Of a stretch of DNA of 64,000 nucleotides, positions 14,076 to 26,426 are shown in pieces. The position numbers and the translations under genes are program-made. The notes under the pieces are model-generated. The model saw only the letters and a program-made list of their open reading frames with translations. It did not search any database and was not told the DNA's origin. Source of the stretch: Hyperoplus lanceolatus (Eukaryota > Chordata > Actinopteri > Uranoscopiformes > Ammodytidae); NCBI GenBank assembly GCA_026929865.2, contig CM049417.1, positions 19,448,501 to 19,512,500 on the forward strand, written 5' to 3'. How positions within the stretch are numbered: the stretch's first letter is position 1; each line of letters begins with the position of its first letter.

Positions 14076-15089
14076 AGCAGTCACCTCCAGATAAGAATAA
14101 CCCCTCTCTCACCGTTCTGTTTTACTATTATTGTCACTCCCGTCTCCCATCGCTGAATCTCTTTAGTCACTATACGCAACCAATTGATTACTGCTAAATT
14201 GCCCGGACCTGGGTTATTTTCCACTGCTTATTTCCTCACTGTCTGTTTTGCAGTGGATTCCGAATTTAACACAATATTGCATTTTTTGGAGCTCAGTTTT
14301 TCTAGTCAAGCACACATTACGAACCTCCATTAGGCTTTCATTTTCCACCCAGAATGCTTCAGTTTCCCTTTACTCCACAAGATAAAGTGCACACCAATCA
14401 AATTGAACTTGATTTGTGTAACTTTGGAACTCCCGGCTAAAAAACGATTTGAAGTAATAGATACTTTCAAAACTTAAGTGGACTTATTGTCACCGAGTTC
14501 GACAAGAGACTGGAAATGCAATAGAAACTCAATCCAAAATGCAGTATCTTGACTTGTTTACCTTTGACTCTCCATTCAGACAATGTAAGTTGGTTTCAAA
14601 ACACAGTTGAGATCATTCCACAAGATGTCAAGAGCTTAATCATATCTGTAGGATTAACATTGTAAGGCTCAGGGATTTACTTTTTTGGGGAAATTATCTT
14701 TTGAGCTATACAAAAAAAAAAGTTTTTGACAAAGCAGAAAAGAAACATATAAATAATTCCTTGTAACTTGCATTAGCTTTCCGCTCTGCTTCACGCATAT
14801 GTCGACTCATCGCCTCTGAAATCCTTTGAAAGTCGATCCATTCATTCTTTCAGTTCATCTCTATAAGCTCTTTTCTTTGCCCTGTTTCACTTTATTTCTT
14901 CTAAATCTACGTACTGCTTATCTTTCATTGCCCCACAGTATGTTGGGATTACATGTCTTTTTGAAGTTCATGCACTCAATCTGAACCCTTCCCCCTTTTA
15001 CCTATATTGTATTTGTAGTCGTTTGTTGCATTATTAAAAGACTATTCTCTGGAAACAATGCTTGCATACTGTACATACAGCACATGTCT

Positions 15090-15336
15090 GGGGGGTTGTG
15101 GCGAAGTGGATAGGGTGGTGGACCCGCAACTATAGGGTTGGTGGTTCAATCCCCAGTCTCCCCGCCACATGTCCAAGTTTCCCTGAGCAAGACACTGAAT
15201 CCTAAAATGTCTCCTGATAGTTAACCAGCACCCTGCGTGATAGCTGCTGCTGCTATCGGTGTATGGATGTGTGCACCAGCTGTAAGTAGCTTTGGATAAA
15301 AGCGTCTGCTAAATTACATGTAATGTAATGTAATGT
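15090..15336 (+). mobile_element. tRNA-derived SINE with L2-type tail
   Basis: The head shows a pol III A box (TGGCGAAGTGG, about 15099-15109) and a B box (GGTTCAATCCCC, about 15142-15153). The body carries GAGCAAGACACTGAATCC. The tail, AGCTTTGGATAAAAGCGTCT followed by GCTAAATTACATG and short TAATG repeats, is the 3' end common to fish SINEs mobilised by L2/CR1-type LINEs. Head and body match the minus-strand SINE at 58773-59070, but that copy has a different tail. No clean target duplication was found. Confidence 0.85.
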
Positions 15337-17018
<1,682 letters not shown>

Positions 17019-17380
17019 ATGGGATGGGCACTCAGCGTGATGTGCTATTAGAAAACAAGGGGTCTTGGCTCCGTTTCAACTGGGAAAAGCCTATGGCTCG
17101 GGGCTGTGGCGTGAGAGCATTTAAGTTCTCTCAATGGAGGCTTTCACTCTCATTTGCCATAACTAATAAACCACACTATAGCCGGGCGTCACAATAAATC
17201 TCTGCTTCCCAAATGGCATGACTCACTAGGCGGTTGGCACAGGGAAGCCAACAAGAGAGAGAGTGAGAGAGAGAGTAAATCGGTGAGTGTGTGAAAAAGT
17301 GAGAGAGTGAGTTAATGAGCAAGTGAGCGAGCATACAAACAAGTGAGAGGGGCGGAGGAAGTTAAGTTACTTTATTAGTC
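17019..17380. other. Non-coding DNA with GA/GAGT-rich stretch
   Basis: The stretch 17250-17345 is a degenerate purine-rich run of GAGAGAGTGAG-type repeats. No gene. Confidence 0.6.
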
Positions 17381-17493
17381 TAGCCTGGTCCTACCAGACC
17401 ACTTAATTTCATTTGTACAGAAGGTCTGGAATTGCTCAATTAACAAACATAAACTCACTTGGGTGTCTATTGAAGTTTAAAGCTATTAGATCT
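17381..17493 (+). mobile_element. TIR element family E, copy 1, left part
   Basis: It begins TAGCCTGGTCCTACCAGACC, the end of the DNA element seen complete at 61757-62374 (minus strand) and in part at 40155-40330. It is interrupted at about 17493 by the LINE and resumes at about 19853. In the sister copy at 40155 the two halves are contiguous (TATTGGATCTGCCCAG), which gives the empty site. Confidence 0.8.
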
Positions 17494-19587
17494 TTATTAG
17501 ATCAAATAGATCAAATTTCGGATGTTGAGTTAGCCTTAGACCATGTCATCAATACTTTCACCTCAATTATAAACAAGCATGCGCCCCTAAAAAAACATCG
17601 AGTAAAAAATAGATCAAACCCCTGGTTTACAAGTGAACTGTCTGATTCATTTTCCGAGAGAAATAAAGCATGGTCTGTAGCTAGACGCTCTGGAGATAAT
17701 ACCAATTGGACAATTTTTAGACACCTTAGGAATAAGTGCACAGCCATGGTCAGGAAAGCCAAATCTGAATACTACCTTGAATTAATCTCAAACTGCTACT
17801 CTAACCCTGCACTATTTTGGAAAGCTGTGAACTATAATAAAAACAATTCTAGCCCAGTTCCCACTCAGATCAAATTAAATGGTCACACTCTCAATGATCA
17901 AAAAGAGATTGGCTTAGCTTTTAATAAACATTTTGTAGCTGCTGGTCAACTCTTTCAGAATGGAGGATATACGCCTTCTACCACCAGTAGTAACGTACCG
18001 CCTGTCTCTCAAACTCCTCTTTTCAGCCTTGATCTTCTTCCCACAAGTGTTGTTGTAGATGCGCTCCTCGCCATCAACCCCAAGAAGTACATGGGAGAGG
18101 ACAATTTGGACCCGTTTTCAATCAAGCTTTCGACACATATAATATCAAAACAAATTACCCATATTTTTAATCTTTCCATCTCCTCTGGAATAGTTCCTAA
18201 AATCTGGAAAAAAGCTCATGTAATTCCTTTACATAAAGGTGGTGACAAAAATAATCTTAATAACTACAGGCCAATTTCCAAACTCCCATGCCTCGCAAAA
18301 ATTCTAGAATCACTTATTAATAATCAGTGAAAAACATTTCTAACTAGTGCTTCCATTTTGAGCCCATTCCAATCTGGTTTTAGGGCAGGCCATAGTACTG
18401 TCTCTGCTGTGACTTTGGTTGTAGACAACATTGTTGCAGCATTAGACAAGAAAAAGCACTGTGCAGCACTTTTTATTGATCTTTCAAAGGCCTTTGATAC
18501 TGTTGACCACCATTTGCTTTTACAGAGGCTGCATGACATTGGCTTTGATCAGTCTGCATGTAGCTGGTTTAGGGATTATCTCTCTGATAGACAGCAGTCA
18601 GTTAAACTGGGAAGATACCAATCTGAATTCTTAACTGTTACAAATGGTGTCCCACAGGGCTCAATTTTAGGTCCAGATCTTTTCACAAGTTATATAAATA
18701 ACATTGTTTCATCGCTAAAAAACTGTCACGCCCATCTATACGCTGACGACACAGTACTGTATTGCATTTCCGATTCGGTGCACCAATCTATTGAGAACCT
18801 ACAAAGCTCTTTTAATACTCTGCAGGACTGTCTAGTGGACCTCAGGCTTGTTCTTAATACAGACAAAACCAAATATATGTGTTTCTCCAGAGCAAGAACT
18901 ACAAATTTGAATGATTTTAATGTTTTTACAAAGAATGGATTTTTAATTGAAAGAGTCACAGAGTACAAATATCTCGGCATCTGGTTAGATGATAAACTCA
19001 CTTTTAATTTCCATATAAAAAATCTTGTTTGTCGACTACGACAAAAAATTGGCTATTTTTATAGGAACAAAACCACCTTCCCTTTATTTAGTAGGAAAAG
19101 GATTATTGAGGCAGTTTTTATGTCTGTCCTTGATTACGGTGATGTGGTTTACTGGCATGCATCTCATTCATGTCTTAAACTCCTAGACTCTGTTTTTCAC
19201 TCTGCTTTAAGGTTCATCACAGGAGATGCTTATGACACACACCATTGTCTTTTATATGAAAAGGTTGGGTGGTACTCCCTTAAAGAGAGACGTGATGCAC
19301 ATTGGCATATTTTTATTTACAAAGCCTTGACCGGGAAGCTTCCTCGTTATTTAACAGAAATGTTGCAAATTTCAGATGGGCTTTATCAGACCCGCTCCAC
19401 TGACATGCTCATGCTTTATGTCCCACAAGCCCGGTCTGAGCTGGGAAAGACAGCTTTTAGCTTCAGTGCCCCCGACTCCTGGAACAACTTACAGCAACAA
19501 ATTAAACTAAATACCTTCATATCCTTTAATCAATTTAAACAAACTATCTTAAATCTGCCAAACTCTACCTGTAACTGTTTTAATTAG
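17494..19587 (+). pseudogene. LINE ORF2 fragment: reverse transcriptase
   Basis: Translation enters at LLDQIDQISDVE and runs in one frame to the TAG at 19585-19587, about 697 codons, with a single in-frame TGA at 18328-18330. Visible RT motifs in order: HVIPLHKGGDKNN and NNYRPISKLPC; PFQSGFRAGHSTVSA; ALFIDLSKAFDTVDHHLL (motif A, catalytic Asp); GVPQGSILGPDLFTSYIN (motif B); HLYADDTVLY (catalytic YADD box); LNTDKTKYMCF; YKYLGIWLDD. The upstream segment with NPWFTSELSDSFSERNKAW and ending in FWKAVNYNK is the linker typical of CR1/L2/Rex1-type ORF2. The endonuclease domain is lost by 5' truncation, so the copy cannot move by itself. The open frame that begins upstream at an ATG at 17413 is a chance fusion: its first 27 residues are family E sequence. 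One stop in about 2.1 kb suggests a fairly young insertion. Confidence 0.9.
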
Positions 19588-19852
19588 GCTATATTGTACT
19601 TTCACCCATTTAATTTCATTTTAATTGCTGCCACTCTTCACCACTATGTAAATGTTTCAATTGTTTTTTTGCTTTTTGTTTTTGTCTTCTCTTCACCTGT
19701 TGTTGTGTATTTGATGTATTTGCATTGAATATTGTGTATGCATTGTTGTTTTTCCTTGGAATTTGTTTGAACTCGACACCATTGAAAATGAGGGTCACCC
19801 CTCAATTGGTCTCTCGAGGATAAATAAAAGTTAAATGAAATGAAAAATGAAA
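19588..19852 (+). other. LINE 3' untranslated region and tail
   Basis: AT-rich 3' end with TCGAGGATAAATAAAAG followed by short TAAATGAAATGAAA-type repeats, a structure used by CR1/L2/Rex1 reverse transcriptases for priming. It ends where family E sequence resumes. Confidence 0.7.
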
Positions 19853-19988
19853 ATCTGCCCAGAGTCACTCTGGATCTGCCAACCAATCGCATAACGTTTG
19901 GTCGTGACGTATGTCATGCACTGGCTTCTGCAACAGAAAGTGGCGCACGTCATTGTTCTCAGCCACTCCCTCTGTTCGCTGATTGGAT
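19853..19988 (+). mobile_element. TIR element family E, copy 1, right part
   Basis: It continues family E after the LINE: ATCTGCCCAGAGTCACTCTG, then CCAACCAATCGCATAACG, then TTGTTCTCAGCCACTCCCTC and TGTTCGCTGATTGG. All of these are matched in inverse orientation by the copy at 61757-62374. Similarity stops at a T run after 19988, so the far TIR is missing. This copy also lacks the roughly 240-bp insert found inside the 61757 copy. Confidence 0.75.
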
Positions 19989-20582
19989 TTTTTTTTTTTT
20001 AGAATTGGAAAAATTGTGACGAATGTAGTGTGTGAGAGTATATTAGGTGAGAAAAGACGACAGCTCTTCAGAGGACGGACTCACTCCATCACTCCCACTG
20101 GCTGTGAATCGACTGTGACAAGAGGGGCTTATAGGGCGTAAAGATTCCCAATAACGTCTAAGATAGGAGAGTGTGTATAGGTAAGCAGGTGGTGTATGAT
20201 GATGATGGGAGTATTCTGGCTGGTGGTGACTTGGAGAGATTTGGACCCTGAGGCGCTCCACGGAGACGGATGGTTCAGACCATTAACCCCAACTGCAGAA
20301 TCCTAACATACCCCCACAGGCAAACAAATGTGCTGCACTGAGATCAGTGCAATGTGTGGCACTAGCAGGACCCCCGGAGTGAGACCAAAGCTCCAGCCCG
20401 GGGCCAGGTGTAAGCCACACACAAGCTTGGCATTCGACGAGACCACACACACACACCACACGCACACGCACACGCACACGCACACACACACACACACACT
20501 GTCATAGTGTAGATGCATATATTTGGAGGCAGATGATTCAAACATGACTTAATAATCTAATTTGTTATGTGCCAGGTTAAGC
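19989..20582. other. Non-coding DNA with (CA)n
   Basis: No gene seen. An imperfect CA/CACG tract lies at 20443-20499. Confidence 0.6.
20443..20499. repeat. Imperfect (CA)n microsatellite
   Basis: CA units with regular CACG interruptions (CACGCACACGCACACG), ending in a pure (CA)n. Confidence 0.93.
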
Positions 20583-20650
20583 AAACAAACACTTAAATGT
20601 ACATTTTGGACCTTTTACTTTTACTAGACATGTTATGGAAGCAAAACAGT
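20583..20650 (+). repeat. Dispersed repeat family A, fragment 1
   Basis: ACTTAAATGTACATTTTGGA then CCTTTTACTTTTACTAG then ACATGTTATGGAAGCAAAAC. The same blocks recur at about 50390-50450, 36990-37060 and 30199-30265. Confidence 0.65.
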
Positions 20651-21559
20651 CCATGTGTCATGCAGGCTATGTCAAACTTTAAACCTTGCTCTTGGCTCCA
20701 AATAGTTTTATGTTCTCCTGGATCCATATCTAAAATGCATAACCTAGTGAATGCCACTTGCTTAAGATGCATGGTATAAAAGCCACTCAGTGTTACTCGT
20801 AGCTGCATTGTCATCGGGGTCTGCCTTACATGTGCAACACTGATTAATAAGCCACAACATAGTCATGCAGGCGTAGTCATGCTTTACCCCAAGCTGCGTT
20901 CAATCAATGATCATTTTATTCTGGGATCCCAGGATGGAGAAAGTGCTTAATGAGTCCATCCAGAGTCAGATTAATCGGTTACCATGGGAAAGAGTGTGCA
21001 CTAATTCAAATACAGCCATCCAACCTTCTCCCTCACTTGAACATGACAGATGTTATCCATAAGGGCAATTGCATTGAACTATTGAAATGTGAATTTTTTT
21101 TTGTGTGGAGCTCCCATACAATGAGCATACGTACATCTACAAATGATAAAAGCCATCATCTCGGAGACTCAATTTTCATGTTTTACTATGACTTCCCTGT
21201 CTTTAGATTACTGCAAGTGTGTGTGTGTAAAATATGAACCCTTTTCCTCCACTGTAAAAACATAATCTGTGCCGGGCGACGCTGATGTATTTCAGACTTG
21301 ACTGGTCCAGTAATCCCATTATACCCAAAGCTACGGCAAAAGCCATCTATTAATTGCACAGTCACTGGGGCAATGTCACGAAACACCTGCATTGTTATAC
21401 AGTTCACTGGCATGGTGTATGAAGCGAGATCTGATCCACTACATATGCCGGCTGGGCCAGAATCATGCCAAGTGCATAAGCCCAGGCAAAACAGCTGGCA
21501 TTGTGCGCAGCTCACCGGCTGATCCCAGCCTCAAAAGCATGCTACAAGGTAACCTCTGG

Positions 21560-21667
<108 letters not shown>

Positions 21668-22895
21668 ATGCGTGCTTCTGTGTGAGTGAAAGAGTATACA
21701 GTCGTAATATGGTGCACTGCGTTAACATGGTCCTCCATTGTTTTTCTGACACCTTCTTTGAATGCTCGAAAAAAAGAAAGACTGGAATCGAAAGAAATGC
21801 ACATTATGATCGCGTCATGTCATGCAGAGGCATTCAAATATATGGATTTTGAGAAAAAAGGGGGTCTCTGGCAGTTTTGTTGATTGCCACTCACTCCAGT
21901 GGTTTTACAATTTGGATTAGGGCCCTTTTGTTCTGTCAATATTCCCACTCAAGAGATGAATGGGAGCATGGCTAAATTGCACCCACCATTTTCAAGTCAA
22001 TGTGTCTTAGAGACGTAAGTGCACTTAGATATAGCGTAAGTGGCCAAGGCCCTAGCCTTTAATTACATGCATCTGGGGGTCCGTACAACATCTCAATATG
22101 GTATGTGATTATCTGCTTTTTTCTTAAGAGCGGGAGCGAGTCAGGAGGAGCGTGGCTAAAATTGCTTGGGCTTTTGTGTGAGATTCTGTGGGTCTACGCG
22201 AGAGGCAAAAGTGAGTGCAAAACGCATTGATGAGGCTAATGGCCTTTAATAATACACTTGGGACGTATAGTTGCTAGAGAAATCGTCCTGATACAACCCT
22301 TTTAGACATATTTGCGGGCGCAATGTTGACAAGTTGGGATGGTACACACGCATTGTGCAAGCCACAAGAAGAAAACAAATTAGAATGAGTTCTTTGCTCG
22401 TTTAGTTACAACCTGCGAGCGAGAAAGAATCTTGCATGGCACTGATGGCATTGTTTTATCTCACATTCCCAGTGATGTCGCAAGGGCCTTTATCCAAAGT
22501 AACAAGATGCTAATTATGTACTGGCACTTGCAAGCAAAAGGTGTTACCCACCCACTTTTATTTAAAGTGTGAACATGATGCAGGCTGCCTTACTCATTGT
22601 AGATGCACTTTTATTTTTTTCAAAGACATACTGTTTTTCTGAGACACGTTTTGAAATGAACGAGTGGAGCCAACAATGAGATTTCCACTTGAGCAGTGTC
22701 CGGCAGAATGATGAACGAGGGGTTCTAGAATTGTTGGGTTATCGCAAGTGATTTTAAAGTTGGATCGAACCAGCCACGAGTTCTGCTCTATTCTTCCTTT
22801 TTTAATGTAATTTTATTGAATGTGGATACACAGGCATGTAAGCTATATGTGTGTTCAATAGTGGAGGTATTTCACTGTGTACCAGGCGTAACACG

Positions 22896-22925
22896 CGTGT
22901 GTGTGTGTGTGTGGGGGGGGGGGGG
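22896..22925. repeat. (GT)n running into a G run
   Basis: Nine GT units passing directly into a 13-base G run, the same arrangement as at 7141-7186. Confidence 0.93.
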
Positions 22926-23403
22926 TGTGGGATGCAGCTATTACGAGTAGATAGCGTTTGTTCATATGTGTGTTTTGTGCTTGAATTAGTGTGTGTGTGT
23001 TAATGCTGCCTGTGTGGGTACAAGTGTAAGAGGGGGGAATGGAATAGACTCAATTTAAATCAAATTAGCATGCAGGCAAATTAAGCAGAGGGATTTAATT
23101 TGAGCTGTTGTAAAAATGCTAATTCTCAGTACAGCCCGGAAGCTCATATGCAAATACAGCACTATTTTACAATAATTCGTATTAGGCCAGGCATGCATAA
23201 AACACATATATTACAGTCTGATGTCATCTGGGGACTAGAATATCATTAGCTTTCGGACATACTACAAGGTGATCCTTTCCAGGGGGTGTGCGTGCATGTG
23301 TGTGCGTGCCAGTATGCATTTGGGATTTCTCCATTCATCTGTATGTGTGGATGATTTAGCTTGTACTGCGTTTCAAGGCGACATTCCTGTGTTGATAGGA
23401 ATT

Positions 23404-23406
<3 letters not shown>

Positions 23407-23439
<33 letters not shown>
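23407..23439. repeat. (GT)n microsatellite
   Basis: About 16 GT units, pure. Confidence 0.95.
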
Positions 23440-23445
<6 letters not shown>

Positions 23446-24359
23446 CAAATACTTATCCATCCCAACATGCGTCCCTCTCATTTTATTCAGAATTTTCTAA
23501 ATGATGGACAAACACCACCAGCAAATAATAGTTAGGATTCCACCCACAAACCACCTAAAACTGAATTTACTGCATGCATATGCTGTTGCATCTTTAATGC
23601 AGTTTTGCTTAACAAAAAACACCCCTTACTGAGCAGTACACACTCTTGGATCATACATGTTCAGTGTCTCTTGTTTTACTCTTTAGTGGCATATGTTTGA
23701 ATAAAAGGAACATTTTGATTGTATAATATAAACTACTGACAACATTTCTACCAAATTTACAATAACAAATACTGTCATTAAGAGCATTTTCAATAAGTAA
23801 TGTAGAGAAAAAGATGTAAGAAAAATCCAGACTGGTCTCTTAATTTTTTTCAGGGCTGTATATTTTTAGTGAACATGTGGTAAACTGATTCCTCTTATAC
23901 ACTAACTCCTATCCTATATAAAGATGCAAGCAAATCAGCCGTCCTTCCTACTCTTGCTTTTTTCATACACCACACTGGCTCTAAATAAGTGCAGCCAGCA
24001 TCCATAGACGCTTTGCTCTATTTTTATCTCCCATGTGGTTTACCTTTTGATTGCCGGCTCAAAAGGATTGCACAAGCATTCGATGCCCAACACGCGTGGC
24101 AATGCTTCTGTATATACTGTACGCCAGCCAGTTAAGAACTAGTGAGACAAAACGAGGTGGGGGCGTTAATGTCTTAATGTTGAGAGAAGGTGCTGGAGGA
24201 AGCCTGTCGATACTCATTTGGCGCGTTAAAGAGGAGCGTGTGCCGGGGCTCTCTGGGAATCACCACGCAGTCCGACCATGCAAGGGGAAGAGGAATCAAT
24301 TAAAACGCTATTAGGCCTGGGGTTTGACATGGTCCAACACAGCATGGGGTAGCGCTTGG

Positions 24360-24382
24360 GAGAGAGAGAGAGAGAGAGAGAG
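24360..24382. repeat. (GA)n microsatellite
   Basis: About 11 GA units. Confidence 0.93.
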
Positions 24383-24611
24383 TGTGGGTGTTTGTAAAGA
24401 TGGATTTTTTTCAGTTACAGATGTAGCACCGCATATTTTCCATTCAGGACCGTTTTGTAGACTGTATTTTATTTTTGTTTGTTTATTGATCGAATACATT
24501 CTAACAGAGCACACAGCAAATGTTCAGTTAAGGGAAGACGGCCAGAAGTGATTAGGGTAACATTTTCTGGAACTGGATTTTCAGCATATTTTGAAGAACA
24601 GAATGTATCAC

Positions 24612-24850
24612 AAATCTGACAATTAACAACATATGAACAAATCCGTCCGTAATTAACTTCTGATTAGTGCTAAGAATGATTAGGGGAAGTTTAGTCGATG
24701 TAAGTGCTTTAGAAGTTGAGCTTCAGAGTATTGAAAAAGAACTCATGTTGAGATAATGGCCGTTAAAGATGGCTGTATATGGGAAATATACAGACGCAAA
24801 CAGATGAAGTTAGGTCTTAGTGGTTTGTCACACACTAAAACACATTATAA
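24612..24850 (+). repeat. Dispersed repeat family A, copy 2
   Basis: Blocks in order: TCTGACAATTAACAACATAT, GAACAAATCCGTCCGTAAT, TAGTGCTAAGAATGATTA, GATGTAAGTGC and TTTAGAAGTTGAG, AATGGCCGTTAAAGATGG, GGGAAATATACAGACGCAAA. The same order is seen at 36848-37115 and 50215-50515. No coding potential and no TIRs noticed. Confidence 0.7.
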
Positions 24851-25190
24851 CTTCTAGCACAGTCTGCTTTTTTGCTTCATAACAGTGTCTGATTCATGAA
24901 ACAATACATATAACGGCCAAGTTATTTGGTGCAGATGCCAACGCCAACAATTCAAATTGTTCATCCCTGCCCAGGTGGAGATGTTACAGGCTTTGTGTTG
25001 CATTACTGTTCAACCAGACAACACAAAGGAACTGTCTGTTGCCTCCCTGCTCTCTCCCCTCTCTCATGTTCCAGCCCTTTGGCTCCACCAGGGACAATTA
25101 TGACCCTTCTATCAAGCTATTGCCGAGCCCAATTTGCCACACAAATTAATTGGGCCACGTTTGCAGAGCGGTGCGGACCGGGTGAAGGTG

Positions 25191-25194
<4 letters not shown>
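24851..25194. other. Non-coding DNA
   Basis: Nothing recognised. The 174-codon plus frame at 24926-25450 crosses the GA tract and owes its RERERE run to it. Confidence 0.6.

Positions 25195-25281
<87 letters not shown>
25195..25281. repeat. Long (GA)n tract
   Basis: About 43 pure GA units: a perfect polypurine-polypyrimidine mirror repeat, a sequence class able to form triplex (H-DNA) under torsion. No biological role can be read from the sequence. Confidence 0.97.
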
Positions 25282-25284
<3 letters not shown>

Positions 25285-25468
25285 GGACCAAAGACAACAA
25301 AGAAACCAACTGACCAAACAGAGAAACACATTTACCTTAGATATTTTTTTAATCCTTCATGTCCTTCCCAGCAACACACAGGTCCAATTGGAAAACATTT
25401 GCATTAAAGCCTCTACACATTGGTCTTACATAGTTATAATAAATACATAATTTCAAAGTTGGGTATGT

Positions 25469-25844
25469 CAATAAGCCTTGACACAAATCTGATTGAAAAC
25501 GATTTTTTTTTTTAATATTATAATACTTAGTTAATAAAACAAATGCTAGACTGCTTGACAGGACTGTGTGGGCGTGGCTGTATCAACCGGTCTCAATGGC
25601 AACATTCGTTGTTGCAGAGAACTGCCGTGATTGGTTTAACCTACGTAATGTGTCATAAGAAGAGCATGGCCCGCCTCATCTAAACCTCATTTCTGCATAG
25701 TTGATCAAACTTAAGTGAATATATCTTGATTTATGCTTTGATACATTTGCCTAACTCTTTCCAGATTATTACTGTGAAGCAACTATTTCCCCAAATGACA
25801 TAGGTAGAACGATTTTGAGAATTTGGATTTACAAGGGCTTTAAG
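25469..25844. mobile_element. MITE-like TIR element, about 376 bp
   Basis: The left end (AATAAGCCTTGACACAAATC, then TGATTGAAAACGAT) and the inverse of the right end (TTAAAGCCCTTGTAAATCC, then AAATTCTCAAAATCGTT) match imperfectly over about 40 bp. The core is non-coding and includes GGGCGTGGCTGTATCAACC. Read as a non-autonomous DNA transposon; no target duplication found. Confidence 0.5.
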
Positions 25845-26141
25845 AACAAATTGTTTTAGTAGCCCTCCCATTAAATCATTAGCTGCAGTGTGTGTTTATA
25901 AGGGGGCCTGTTTGGCATTTTCTTGAGCTGCAGTGTCCACTGTGTGTGGGGGACTGGCTCCTAGCACTGTGCCATCTGTTGAGCAGGCCGACTCAGCCAT
26001 TTTTTGCTCTTGCGTGTCTCATATCCTCCACAGTGTCTACAGCCGCAGGCTAGCTCTCACCCGAATGCTTCCAGAGCACCAACAGAGGGCAAGCTTTCCT
26101 TTTTTTAAACATGCATACGTTGAATTGTCTGTGCTTGGGGG

Positions 26142-26143
<2 letters not shown>

Positions 26144-26222
<79 letters not shown>
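26144..26222. repeat. (GT)n microsatellite with nearby G run
   Basis: About 38 GT units, followed by AAGTAAGTAAGTAAG and a 12-base G run (26248-26259). Confidence 0.96.
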
Positions 26223-26223
<1 letters not shown>

Positions 26224-26282
26224 AAGAAGCAAAGTAAGTAAGTAAGTGGGGGGGGGGGGCGTTTGTCTGGAGCGGACTCAAT

Positions 26283-26418
26283 TAGGGCTGCAACAAACGA
26301 TTATTTTTGATAATTGATTAATAAATGACTCGAAACGATTAAACGATTATCAAAATAGTTGCCGATTATTTTAATAATCGATTAATAATCGATTTGTCGA
26401 TTAATCGTTGCAGCTCTA
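26283..26418. mobile_element. hAT-type MITE, 136 bp, with perfect 8-bp target duplication
   Basis: The element begins TAGGGCTGCAACAAACGATT and ends AATCGTTGCAGCTCTA, inverted termini. It is flanked on both sides by GACTCAAT (26275-26282 and 26419-26426), a perfect 8-bp direct repeat as expected for hAT transposases. The interior is a chain of ATTAATCGATT-like palindromes, so most of the element can fold on itself. TAGGGCTGCAAC ends with repeated AATCGATT are typical of abundant fish hAT-derived MITEs. No coding content. Confidence 0.92.
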
Positions 26419-26426
26419 GACTCAAT

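Larger units (their letters stand above)
10651..15089. other. Non-coding DNA with candidate regulatory blocks
   Basis: No gene recognised. The 174-codon minus frame (10938-11462) and the 205-codon plus frame (12279-12896) are the longest non-repeat frames outside the LINE, but neither shows a domain. The first is Lys/His/Leu-rich with a polybasic start, the second is full of poly-Phe from T runs. Both look like chance frames. Two blocks (13110-13335, 13850-14075) are listed as possible regulatory sequence. Confidence 0.5.
17494..19852 (+). mobile_element. 5'-truncated LINE, CR1/L2/Rex1-like, inserted in family E
   Basis: A 2.36-kb non-LTR retrotransposon. The left border is set by comparison with the uninterrupted family E copy at 40155-40330. 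The right border follows an A-rich TAAATGAAATGAAAAATG tail, after which family E sequence resumes at ATCTGCCCAG. A short ATCT lies on both sides (17490-17493 and 19853-19856) and may be the target duplication. Only the C-terminal part of ORF2 is present: no endonuclease domain, then a complete-looking reverse transcriptase and C-terminal region. The clade (CR1/L2/Rex1 group rather than RTE or L1) is judged from RT motifs and 3' end and is not certain. Confidence 0.88.

Noticed and set aside
17413-17493. First 27 codons of the LINE reading frame, starting at an ATG at 17413
   Set aside because: This part is family E transposon sequence, shown by the copy at 40155; the LINE frame only begins at 17494.
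24926-25450. 174-codon plus-strand frame with RERERE run
   Set aside because: The repeat run is the (GA)n tract at 25195-25281; the flanks show no coding signal.
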